A stretch of 64,000 nt of DNA from JAXGMQ01 sp040768585. GTDB lineage: Bacteria; Caldisericota; Caldisericia; JAAYUI01. Position 1 is the first letter of the stretch; every line of letters begins with the position of its first letter. Below the pieces are notes generated by a model. That model made no database searches. It saw only the letters and a list, made by a program, of their open reading frames with translations, and was not told the DNA's origin. The stretch is taken from positions 496,001-560,000 of the forward strand of contig JAXGMQ010000001.1 of the NCBI GenBank assembly GCA_040768585.1, written 5' to 3'. The position numbers and the translations under genes are program-made. Shown piece by piece: positions 51,043 to 59,606 of this stretch.

Positions 51043-51579
51043 ATGGACAAATATAAGATAATAGTCACAGGCCCATTCTCGGCAGGGAAAACGACCTTCA
51101 TCAAGGCGCTGTCAGATACGCCCGTTGTCTCTACGGATGAAAAGATATCGGATGGAAGCGGAGACTCACAAAAGAGGACGACGACCGTTGGGATAGATTT
51201 CGGCAGAGTCGATGTTGACCAGGATCTTGGCATCTATCTGTTTGGCACACCAGGTCAGGAGCGCTTCAACTTCATCTGGGAAGATCTTATCAGGGGTTCG
51301 CTCGGAATAATGATAATGGTCGATAGGACGGATTTCAGATCAGTTCTTGAAGCGAAGAAGTTTATCCAGTTTTATACGAGCAGAACAAGCATTCCCATTG
51401 TGATTGTGGCGAACAAATCAGATAAGCCGGACGGAATGGCTCTTGAGATGCTACGTAAATTCTTCGATCCGATATGCAGTTACCCAATCATTGAAGCCTC
51501 AGGCGTTGACAAACTGGCTGCCCAAAATGCGTTAAACACAATATTCTTTGAGATAATCTCTCAACAGGCAAGTAAATAG
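51043..51579 (+). CDS. Small Ras-like GTPase (MglA/COG2229-type)
   Basis: A 178-aa GTPase. G1 loop TGPFSAGKTTF (about residues 9-19), G2 Thr in R-T-T-T-V-G-I-D-F-G, a G3 region F-G-T-P-G-Q-E-R-F in which the usual Asp of DxxG is replaced (normal for this prokaryotic group), G4 ANKSDKPD (~123-130) and a G5-like E-A-S-G. Members act as molecular switches with roadblock or DUF4388 partners, for instance in polarity and surface-motility control. Here the partner is encoded directly upstream with no gap (TAA then ATG). No roadblock/MglB GAP gene is in the window. Confidence 0.88.
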   Translation: MDKYKIIVTGPFSAGKTTFIKALSDTPVVSTDEKISDGSGDSQKRTTTVGIDFGRVDVDQDLGIYLFGTPGQERFNFIWEDLIRGSLGIMIMVDRTDFRSVLEAKKFIQFYTSRTSIPIVIVANKSDKPDGMALEMLRKFFDPICSYPIIEASGVDKLAAQNALNTIFFEIISQQASK

Positions 51580-51936
51580 TATCTAAAAAACCTACATCTA
51601 TCCACACAAACGTAGCCTTAGTGACTATCTGACTCCACGAAATATAAGCAGGTAGACGTGTTGACATTTCCAGTCACTATCACCTTGCGTTTTTATGTCA
51701 TTGCTTCTTTTGCATCTCCGTAAATGTTAGAGGACCAACAAGTATTATTTTTGAAACAGATTGAGAAGTTTATCGGGATATTTGTTTGAAAAAATATGGG
51801 GAAGATGGGGTAGAGGTTAGGATTGTTGTTAGTGAAAACCAAAAACACACAATACGAAGGGAAATCAATTACAAATGGAATCTACCTTAATAAAAACAAT
51901 TCAGTCAGAAATGATAGATGTAAGACTCGAAGGTAA

Positions 51937-52068
51937 GTCACCCATGATGAAACCTTATTCCAGAGCAAAGAATTCAAAGATAAGCTGATTAGGATAAATC
52001 CAGTACAGAACAAAAGAGTGAGATGGATAATTAGTTGGAGCACTCGTGGTGCGATGATGGAAATTTAA
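51937..52068 (+). pseudogene. Decayed coding remnant, copy B
   Basis: One frame reads continuously for ~43 codons to a TAA at 52066-52068, including FKDKLIRINPVQNKRVRW. Bases 51970-52057 align without gaps to 30693-30780. There is no start codon, SD or promoter, and the frame is broken by a TAA just upstream, so it looks like the 3' end of a dead gene. Family unknown; a transposase end is one option. Confidence 0.35.
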
Positions 52069-52133
52069 AGTTAGAGAAAGCAAGAAGGATATACCAAAAT
52101 ATTTGATGGGCATATAAGAAACGATTCCAACTA

Positions 52134-52162
52134 TAAAAAAAAGACCCCCGAATTCGGGGGTC
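52134..52162 (-). terminator. Intrinsic terminator of the 1365-aa surface-protein gene
   Basis: A perfect palindrome GACCCCCGAATTCGGGGGTC (52143-52162) with an A-run on its left gives a very strong hairpin followed by U-tract on the minus strand. Confidence 0.92.
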
Positions 52163-52208
52163 GTATAAGTTAAAGACTCAGCCCAATGTGGTCTGATAGA
52201 AACTGAGC

Positions 52209-55200
52209 TTATTCAGGTATCTCAAAATAATATTCGCTGGTGGCAGTGACAACTGACTTTTTACCTTCCTCATCCTCCAAATCAAACTCAATCGTTATGA
52301 TGGCTTTGATTTTCTTAGAACCATATGACCTCATGACGGAGATATAGGCATCCGGTATGAGGTACTTGCTGTTCCAGGACGGCATACCCTTGTAGATGTT
52401 AAGCACCTTCTGGAGCGGTGAAATCTCGCCAAGATTGGCATTGTCTCTATCGTTGTCATAGAGCTGGGTCTTGTAGGATTTCATCTTTATCAGTCCTACA
52501 CCTTTTCTCTCAAACTCCGTTCGGAAGTTTACCTCAATGATACCGTTCTTCTTCATATTGATATCTTGCGCTTCAGATTTGATTGAGACTCCGAGTTCCT
52601 CATCCTTGACGCATGTGATATTACAAATCAGTACATAAGTGGTGTTGCATACGTTGATTGTGACCTTAAACTCGCAAGTGTCGCCAATTTCGGTGTCTTT
52701 TGCTCCCTCAACCCAAAGCCAAAGGTCTGATGTTTCTCTGTCTGGCTTGAGGTAGAATGTTTGCTTGAGTTTCCCCTCGACAAAGCCCGATTCCCACGAC
52801 TGCTCTGACCTGTCTAGCTGAATGGCAAGAAGCTGCTGGCTTGTCGCCTTGCTCTTAACGTAAACGGGCAACGTGACCCTTCTGCCCTTTGGCATATCAA
52901 TATTCATTTTCGTCGTTCTTGATGCCAGCCACCAATACTCGATATCACAGTCCTTTCCTTGTTTGATTGTGAGCTTTCTGTCATATCTCTCAGTAGTCAC
53001 ACCACAATCCACAACGATTGTGACAACAGCTGAACCGTTTCTTGCCTTATCTGGAATCTGATAGGTTATCTTCACATCCTGATACTCACCCGACTTTAAT
53101 GTGAAGTCGTAGTTGTTCATGATAGTCGAGACTCTTTCTCCACTATTCTCCAGGGATAGGCTGAAATCAGCAGTTCCATCGCCAAAATTCCATATTCTAA
53201 AGTTCTCACTCCATCTTTCACTGGGATTGACGGTAGTCGTGAGTCGAGCCGAGTCATCAAGCCACTCGAACTCGAAGTAACACTCCTCCTCCTTGCAGAC
53301 CACCTTCAGAGTCAGTTCTACTTCCTCACCACAGCCCTTGATGATTACGGTTACATCAACCTTATCACCATCTACAATGCTTGAACCGGGGGTGACCTGG
53401 ACTGGGATTTGTATCTCCTCATCAGCCTCAAGATAGACCATTTCGCTCTGTCTTCTGCCCACAAACTGCACATACCACTTCGACAGAGACTGATCTGACA
53501 CCGAGTCTATCCTGTAGTCAATCACAAACCCATTCTTTTGACTACTCCTGTTTTTTATGTTGAAGCAAATCAGGAGATTGGAATCAGGGAACACTTCTCC
53601 AGAGGCCGCATCACCACCATCCACCCACTCAGCTTCATATTCACAGTTTGGGGCTTCAACGACGAGTATATTCTTCGCAACGAGTTCCTGAATACCCGCT
53701 TCGATCAGGACTGTCAACTCACATTTTTCGCCACTCGGAACGGATGTTGAAGGTTCAATAGATATCTTGATTTCTTTGGTTTCACCTGCATTAAAACTAT
53801 CAACTAGAATCTTCTCGCCACCATTCATCACAATGTCCCACATAACACAGTCGTAAACGCAGCTTATTGCGATATCCAAGGACTCATCAGAGAGGTTTTT
53901 CACAATGATTGTTTCTTCTGTTCTTTTACCTCTGATAAATGATGATTTCTTCTCAAGCTTCTCATTCTCAAGCCACATTGCGGAGATTATCCATGGGTTT
54001 GGTATCAATGACTCATCAGTACACCACTTATCAATCTCTTGTCCGTTTGAATAGAGCTTGATACAGTAGGTATAGTACTCCCCAACATCAGCGGTCTCAT
54101 CAATAAGAGTGGTTTTTGGGTTATCGAACAAAACAGCCTGCTTTATTACCGTTTCTTCTCCTCTGATAAGCTCCAACTCAACAACTGCGTTTTTTGGCAC
54201 AAAGGCTACATCGGGGTTGACGGTAACCTCAAAATAGGCTTTTCCATGACCCTCGGAGGACTCGACTTTATAGTCTACAGTTTCTATTCCCTTTGAATTG
54301 CCGCATGGGCAATCAAACTTCGACTCGCCTTCCACCCTCGATGAACCAATCAACCCAACATCAGAAGTACCCTCCCGTCCAAACCATGCGGCAGGTCTCT
54401 CATAGGGTAAACTGATGCCCAACGAAGCGTCAGCTGCAATGGAGAACAAACCAGCCTGTTGCCCAGACGGAGTGTTGAGGATAGGAACACTCATTGAAAT
54501 CCTTGAAAGTGGTGACACATATACGGAAGAAGGAAGGGAATAGACTGCAAAATTACAGACTTTCTTCTCTTTAGGGTTGATAGACAGCTTCATGCTTCGA
54601 GGTCTTGGATTGTCTTCGGTAGAAAGCACAAGCGCACTCTCAGGAATTGTTTTTTCCTTCGAGTCCTCCTTCCATTGCGTTTTCCAGTTCGTCTGCCCAT
54701 TCAAAACAAACGCACCACCAAGAGGTTGGATAAGATCTGCTGTTTTGTCATCCTTGGTGAATGGTTGTCTGTTGATAAGTTCAATTGACACCTCTGTCAA
54801 TTTGCTATCGAGGTCAGGACACGAAGTGCCTGGGAAGAAGCCACAACCATCCGCAAGTTTTATCTCCAAAGCGTTCTCTGTTGAACCGATTGAATAGGAA
54901 GTATCGACAAGAGCTGACAAAAGACATAACCCTAGGCTTTCGCCAGTTGTTGTCTCTCTGGCAGATTTATTCGAGAACTCAACGACGAAATTACCAACCG
55001 TTCGATCACAGGTCTGGCATCCTGGAGGATTTATCAATGAGATGCTCTTCACCTCACTCTTTGCTTGCATTGCAACGGATGCACTGCCCCACACTACCCC
55101 CTCGCCAGATATCTTTGGCATTGGGAACATTGAGACGTAGTTGACGGTGTTTGCATCGCTGTCTTGCAGTGCGAAATCAAACCCAGCAAGGATGAGAGTT

Positions 55201-56306
55201 GGGTCAATAATCTCACCCGTATCTTTCGCGACAAATGCAACGGATGAAAAATCAGCCAGGTTGCTGAGATTTGATTTGTAATCAACTGAGTATAAATCGA
55301 TTTTGCTGCTGTATCTTGAGAGCCAATTTGAAAGCTCCGTTTTATCGACCGTTCTGCCAACCGTATCGGCGTATTTCAACAATTCAACCACTTTGAAGGT
55401 CTTTCCACTTCCATAGAGAATCTTCGCTCTTTTCAGGAATTCACCCACTGCGTCTTGGGTCTCAATATTCTCGACCTTATTTATTGAAAGAACTTGCCCC
55501 AAACTCCCTCTTCCAACCGAGCAAACACCGAGTAACGCTTTTCCTATAAGAGTAGATGTTTGAATCGGGAATTCCATGTCTATACGCTTTTCAGCTCCGT
55601 CCCATCCAACCTCCCCGCCAAGATTCTCGGCAATAAATCTCAGAGGAAGCATGGTTCTGCCATTGTAAATGACAGGAACGACATTAGGATTTGTGTTTAT
55701 CTGAACCGACTTTCCATTGACATTCGCTGCGCTTTTACCTATCGAGAGAGATACCGAATTCGGGGGAAGGTTTACTGTTACAGTCTTTGTTGCTGCATCC
55801 CACCCTATATAACCCCCGACAGCCTCAATTATTGGTCTGATCGAGACAAAAGTTGTCGACTGAATGATTATTGGTTCAGCATCAATTTCAACACTGTCAC
55901 AATCGACAGACATTGATTTCTTGCCAATCCACAGTTTAAGACTGCTCTTGCTACCTTTTTCGCACTCAGATGGAATATAGACAGGAGTGATGGTCGACCT
56001 ACCGGCCTCTCTGCCATCCTTACCAATCACCATCAGCGAATAGTTGTGGCTCCCAGATATCTTATCAACATATGAAGTGTCAGTTGGCTTGAGTGTTGCG
56101 ATGGGTTTAGAATCGAGGTAATAATCCCTGTAAAGGTAGATAGTTGAAGCATTTTGTTTCCCCCACCCAATTGTCGCCGTTCCAGGCATGGTTTCAATTG
56201 AGAGTGTTATAAGGGAGACAACAGGCGCACTTTGCGCAAACGAGAGTGGGACATAAAAAGACACCAAAAGCGACAGCACTATGGCCATTATTGTGGCTTT
56301 CTTCAT
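52209..56306 (-). CDS. Secreted stalk-domain protein with tandem Ig-like repeats
   Basis: A 1365-aa exported protein. The signal peptide ends near SFAQ (about residue 25). An FN3-like domain follows (~28-115), then a stalk pair (~125-250) with TTFVSIRPIIEAVGG and RTMLPLRFIAENLGG. A Ser/Cys-rich region spans ~255-640, and about six beta-sandwich domains reach the end. From ~785 on, four ~110-residue repeats start with a Trp-centred strand (A-M-W-L-E-N, Y-E-A-E-W-V-D-G, F-E-F-E-W-L-D-D, I-E-Y-W-W-L-A-S) and contain one or two Cys, a CARDB/NPCBM-like layout. Unlike the other local stalk proteins, the stalk is N-terminal. GGAGG precedes the ATG. Function unknown; likely surface structure or adhesion. 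Confidence 0.8.
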   Translation of the reverse strand: MKKATIMAIVLSLLVSFYVPLSFAQSAPVVSLITLSIETMPGTATIGWGKQNASTIYLYRDYYLDSKPIATLKPTDTSYVDKISGSHNYSLMVIGKDGREAGRSTITPVYIPSECEKGSKSSLKLWIGKKSMSVDCDSVEIDAEPIIIQSTTFVSIRPIIEAVGGYIGWDAATKTVTVNLPPNSVSLSIGKSAANVNGKSVQINTNPNVVPVIYNGRTMLPLRFIAENLGGEVGWDGAEKRIDMEFPIQTSTLIGKALLGVCSVGRGSLGQVLSINKVENIETQDAVGEFLKRAKILYGSGKTFKVVELLKYADTVGRTVDKTELSNWLSRYSSKIDLYSVDYKSNLSNLADFSSVAFVAKDTGEIIDPTLILAGFDFALQDSDANTVNYVSMFPMPKISGEGVVWGSASVAMQAKSEVKSISLINPPGCQTCDRTVGNFVVEFSNKSARETTTGESLGLCLLSALVDTSYSIGSTENALEIKLADGCGFFPGTSCPDLDSKLTEVSIELINRQPFTKDDKTADLIQPLGGAFVLNGQTNWKTQWKEDSKEKTIPESALVLSTEDNPRPRSMKLSINPKEKKVCNFAVYSLPSSVYVSPLSRISMSVPILNTPSGQQAGLFSIAADASLGISLPYERPAAWFGREGTSDVGLIGSSRVEGESKFDCPCGNSKGIETVDYKVESSEGHGKAYFEVTVNPDVAFVPKNAVVELELIRGEETVIKQAVLFDNPKTTLIDETADVGEYYTYCIKLYSNGQEIDKWCTDESLIPNPWIISAMWLENEKLEKKSSFIRGKRTEETIIVKNLSDESLDIAISCVYDCVMWDIVMNGGEKILVDSFNAGETKEIKISIEPSTSVPSGEKCELTVLIEAGIQELVAKNILVVEAPNCEYEAEWVDGGDAASGEVFPDSNLLICFNIKNRSSQKNGFVIDYRIDSVSDQSLSKWYVQFVGRRQSEMVYLEADEEIQIPVQVTPGSSIVDGDKVDVTVIIKGCGEEVELTLKVVCKEEECYFEFEWLDDSARLTTTVNPSERWSENFRIWNFGDGTADFSLSLENSGERVSTIMNNYDFTLKSGEYQDVKITYQIPDKARNGSAVVTIVVDCGVTTERYDRKLTIKQGKDCDIEYWWLASRTTKMNIDMPKGRRVTLPVYVKSKATSQQLLAIQLDRSEQSWESGFVEGKLKQTFYLKPDRETSDLWLWVEGAKDTEIGDTCEFKVTINVCNTTYVLICNITCVKDEELGVSIKSEAQDINMKKNGIIEVNFRTEFERKGVGLIKMKSYKTQLYDNDRDNANLGEISPLQKVLNIYKGMPSWNSKYLIPDAYISVMRSYGSKKIKAIITIEFDLEDEEGKKSVVTATSEYYFEIPE

Positions 56307-56463
56307 TTGTACCTCCGTTCCTGAGCGACAAAAAGGTTACATGATAAAGTTCGGTTAAGACCAACGCTACAGCACTCCCCACATTTTAAAATATTTTAAA
56401 ACCCGAATCAACAAGCCGACTACAGTGAAATGGTCAAGTAAAGTTTAAGGATTTAGAGGATGA

Positions 56464-56898
56464 TTATCTTCCAAAGCAGTTATCAAAAGCTTTTTTGATC
56501 TCCTCTTTCGCCCAAACAAGCGTTTTCCGAAGTTCCTTGCCAAGCTCCATTTTCTTGTAGTCTTCAAGTGAATGGTGTTCCTTCATCCTGATTGACTCAA
56601 TTGATTTATCCGCAGAAAGCCTGGCATCATAGACAATATCACTCAATGTTTGGTAAAGCACATCGAGTTTTTTTATCTCTTCCCTGTCTTTTGTTGCGTC
56701 TCTGAGATCATGATATAACTCACGGAATCTCTTTTTGGTTTTCTCAATGACACTATCCATCAAATCACCCATGACAGCAAGCTCTGACCAGATCGTCTCC
56801 CATGTCATCTCGGCTTTTATTCGGTCATAGATTGACTGTAGTTCGTTTGCTCCAGCATCGATTACATCTGTCATTTTCTGTCTGTAGTCTTTTATCAC
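56464..56898 (-). CDS. Small helical protein of unknown function
   Basis: A 144-aa cytosolic protein, almost fully helical and rich in Glu, Lys and Arg, with heptad-like spacing suggesting coiled coils (about residues 15-65 and 70-135). No signal peptide, membrane helix or known motif. I chose the GTG at 56898 because GGAGG lies at 56907-56911, eight bases upstream. A TTG at 56913 is in frame but overlaps that SD. It is divergent from rarA, with the two starts 123 bases apart. Could be a structural or regulatory helical protein. Confidence 0.6.
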   Translation of the reverse strand: MIKDYRQKMTDVIDAGANELQSIYDRIKAEMTWETIWSELAVMGDLMDSVIEKTKKRFRELYHDLRDATKDREEIKKLDVLYQTLSDIVYDARLSADKSIESIRMKEHHSLEDYKKMELGKELRKTLVWAKEEIKKAFDNCFGR

Positions 56899-56986
56899 AG
56901 TGTTATCCTCCAAAACCCAAATCTGCCTGAAACCACATGAAGCTCCGACTTATGTCGAATCCAAGCTCAATAATCGTATTTGTGTA

Positions 56987-57014
56987 TTTATATATCAACA
57001 AAATGATGTAGAAT
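56987..57014 (+). promoter_or_regulatory. Leaderless-type promoter of rarA
   Basis: TTTATA (56987-56992), 16 bp, TAGAAT (57009-57014), seven bases before the ATG at 57022; no SD. The -35 is weak. Confidence 0.5.
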
Positions 57015-57021
57015 CTCAAGC

Positions 57022-58290
57022 ATGGATTCTGAAGAAAGAAACAATTATGAACCACTTGCACACAGGATGCGTCCTCAAACGATTGATGAGTTTATCGGGC
57101 AGAATAAATTGATACAAGACAGCATATTGATCCAAAATGCGCTCTCAGGAAACCCATCATCCCTCATATTCTGGGGACCTCCGGGCACTGGCAAAACAAC
57201 TCTTGCCAACCTCATTGGCAAGAAGGCAAAGAGAAAAGTCATTCAGATAAATGCGGTATCAACTGGCATTCCTGCCCTCAGAAAGCTTCTTGAAAACGAG
57301 GAGAACCCAATTCTATTCATCGACGAGATTCACAGGTGGAACAAATCTCAGCAGGATTTCCTGCTTCCAAAGGTCGAGAGCGGTGATGTGACGATAATCG
57401 GCTCAACAACCGAGAACCCATACTTTGAGATAAATGGCCCCCTGCTCTCAAGGGTGAGAATCTTGAGACTGGAAGCTCTCACCAAGGATAACATCAAAAA
57501 CATCGTACAAAATGCGATATCAAGTGATAAAGGATTTGAAGGCAAGATTGAAGCTTCTGATGATGTGATGGATTTTATCGTAAATGTGTCAGGTGGAGAT
57601 GCAAGGGCGGCTCTCAACACCCTTGAGGAGCTGGCTGCCCAGGCAGAACCAGAAGAAGAGAAACTGGTTCTGAAAGTCCCAACTACACCGTTTATCAGAA
57701 GGATTCCATACGATAAAGCAGCCGATGAGCACTATCAAGTACTTTCTGCATTCATCAAGAGCCTCAGAGGCTCTGATCCAGACGCCGCAGTCTACTGGCT
57801 CATCAGGATGACGGCCGCGGGGGAAGACCCAAAAATCATCGCGCGACGCATGGCAATTCTGGCGTCTGAGGATATCGGACTTGCAGATCCATGGGCGATT
57901 GTTATTGCAAGCTCATGTTTCACAATCGTTGAGAGAGTGGGATTGCCAGAGTGCGAGTACACGCTGGTTGAAACAGCCATTTATCTGGCACAGGCTCCAA
58001 AATCAAACTCTTGCGCTAAAGCTCTCGGTATTGCGAAAGAAACCGTCGCTGCCTACACTCCCCCCGTTCCCCTTCATCTTAGAAACGCAAGCTTTAGGGG
58101 GGCAAAGCAACTTGGATATGGCAAGGACTACAAATATCCCCACAGCTTCCCTGGTGGCTTTGTGATAGAACACTATCTTCCTGAGGAGCTTACCGGACTC
58201 AAACTCTACGACCCCTCAGATTACGGGTATGAAAAGAGGGTGAAGGAAAGGATGGAGAAGAGAGGGCAGCAGGGAGAAGAGGAGAAGTAA
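57022..58290 (+). CDS. rarA: RarA/MgsA-type AAA+ replication-associated ATPase
   Basis: A 422-aa clamp-loader-like ATPase that acts at stalled replication forks. N-terminal R-P-Q-T-I-D-E-F-I-G-Q, Walker A FWGPPGTGKTTLA (about residues 49-61), Walker B ILFIDEIHRWNKSQQD (~93-108), sensor 1 I-I-G-S-T-T-E-N-P-Y-F and sensor 2 G-G-D-A-R-A-A-L-N-T-L-E. The C-terminal lid and tetramerisation region has K-S-L-R-G-S-D-P-D-A-A-V-Y-W-L and L-R-N-A-S-F-R-G-A-K, both typical of RarA. The length is normal. The GNAT gene follows after 41 bases and could be co-transcribed. Confidence 0.95.
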   Translation: MDSEERNNYEPLAHRMRPQTIDEFIGQNKLIQDSILIQNALSGNPSSLIFWGPPGTGKTTLANLIGKKAKRKVIQINAVSTGIPALRKLLENEENPILFIDEIHRWNKSQQDFLLPKVESGDVTIIGSTTENPYFEINGPLLSRVRILRLEALTKDNIKNIVQNAISSDKGFEGKIEASDDVMDFIVNVSGGDARAALNTLEELAAQAEPEEEKLVLKVPTTPFIRRIPYDKAADEHYQVLSAFIKSLRGSDPDAAVYWLIRMTAAGEDPKIIARRMAILASEDIGLADPWAIVIASSCFTIVERVGLPECEYTLVETAIYLAQAPKSNSCAKALGIAKETVAAYTPPVPLHLRNASFRGAKQLGYGKDYKYPHSFPGGFVIEHYLPEELTGLKLYDPSDYGYEKRVKERMEKRGQQGEEEK

Positions 58291-58331
58291 ATATTTTTTC
58301 GTGGTAATTAAACGTGCTAAAGGGAGATGAT

Positions 58332-59384
58332 ATGTTATTTGAAGTAAAAGAACTGAGTGCAGCCGACTTGAAAAATAATTACTTCTCAGAATACGTGAAG
58401 TATGAAATTGAATTCAGGAAGGATAGATGGCCTGACGGTGATTACCATCTTTCAGACGAATCGGTGATGCGATGGCTCAACGACACCAATAGCAATTGCG
58501 TAAGACTGTTAGCATTTATGGGCAACAACATCGTCGGTGGCGTCCAGTTGAATCTTCTTTCACCCAATGATCCTGATTACAAGATCAATAAGAACAACTG
58601 CTACATGTTCGGGTGCGTTTACAGAGGGCATAGGAACAATGGTGTCGGAACGAATCTGTTGCAACGAGCAATTGACAAAGCAAAAGAATTGGGCGTTTCA
58701 AATGTGAATTGCAATGCAGTCACAGACGATGGTAACAGATTCATTGCAAAATTTGGCGGAGTGCCAACCTCTGTTTTTTCTGACATGGGATTAGAAATAA
58801 CCGACATTGACTGGGATAAAATAGACAAGTGGAAAAAAATCGATTGCAGTGAAGACAATGAATGGACTGTTGAACTTCACACAAAAGTTACAGACGAGTT
58901 CATTGAAGATATTTTGGGTTTGTCATTTGCAACAACCATAGAGCTGCGTTCTATGAATAACTCATCACTTGTTGCTGTGCGAGAATCCGAGAGAAAGAAA
59001 TGGGAGGAATCAAGAGACTACTGCAATGATGTAGTTCAATATCACTGCTTCGTGGTCAAAGACGACAAGAACAGAGTTGTTGGCTTTACTGAGGGAGGTA
59101 TCCATGGAGACGAGTCAGACAAGTTCAGGCAGTACATCACGACCGTAGACAAGTCAAATCGTGGCAGGGGTCTGGGCAAATTCCTCAAAGCCCTCATGCT
59201 AGACCATGTCAGGAAGGAACATCCTGAAATCAGACTTATCACAACTGGCAACAACGACTTGAATGTCGCAATGAAGGGAATCAACGAGAGTTTGGGTTTC
59301 GTATGCAGGCAAACCGAGACATACCATAGGCTATCAGTCAACACCACGTTGGAGATATTACACAATTTGAGACAGAAGCGGTAG
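58332..59384 (+). CDS. Tandem GNAT-domain acetyltransferase
   Basis: A 350-aa cytosolic protein with two GNAT folds. The first (~1-150) has C-V-Y-R-G-H-R-N-N-G-V-G-T-N-L-L-Q-R-A, a good acetyl-CoA loop. The second (~205-345) has V-D-K-S-N-R-G-R-G-L-G-K-F-L-K-A-L-M-L, also intact. Both Q/R-x-x-G-x-G/A sites look usable, as in mycothiol-synthase-like double GNATs. The substrate is unknown. I chose the ATG at 58332 because GGGAG sits just upstream; a GTG at 58314 overlaps that SD. Confidence 0.82.
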   Translation: MLFEVKELSAADLKNNYFSEYVKYEIEFRKDRWPDGDYHLSDESVMRWLNDTNSNCVRLLAFMGNNIVGGVQLNLLSPNDPDYKINKNNCYMFGCVYRGHRNNGVGTNLLQRAIDKAKELGVSNVNCNAVTDDGNRFIAKFGGVPTSVFSDMGLEITDIDWDKIDKWKKIDCSEDNEWTVELHTKVTDEFIEDILGLSFATTIELRSMNNSSLVAVRESERKKWEESRDYCNDVVQYHCFVVKDDKNRVVGFTEGGIHGDESDKFRQYITTVDKSNRGRGLGKFLKALMLDHVRKEHPEIRLITTGNNDLNVAMKGINESLGFVCRQTETYHRLSVNTTLEILHNLRQKR

Positions 59385-59606
59385 AAATAGCTTTAGTTTG
59401 GATGAATTTGGACTGGCCATTTATGTTCGCTGCCAGTTCTTTTTGCTCTTGACGAACTAGTCCAAAACCATTCACTCCCAACTGGATAACAATGTGTTAA
59501 TCTCCGATTTATTCGGTTTTTATTCAACCACCATCGGCTCGTGACGTCTCCAAACGCGGAACTCTCTTCAGAAAATGGGAACTCGCACTAAAGAAGGAAA
59601 TCATTT

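Larger units (their letters stand above)
51580..52208. other. Large intergenic gap with decayed sequence and a terminator
   Basis: 629 bases without an intact gene. They hold a decayed coding remnant (about 51937-52068) shared with the gap at 30.0-30.9 kb and, at the right end, the terminator of the minus-strand surface-protein gene. Nothing else recognised. Confidence 0.6.
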
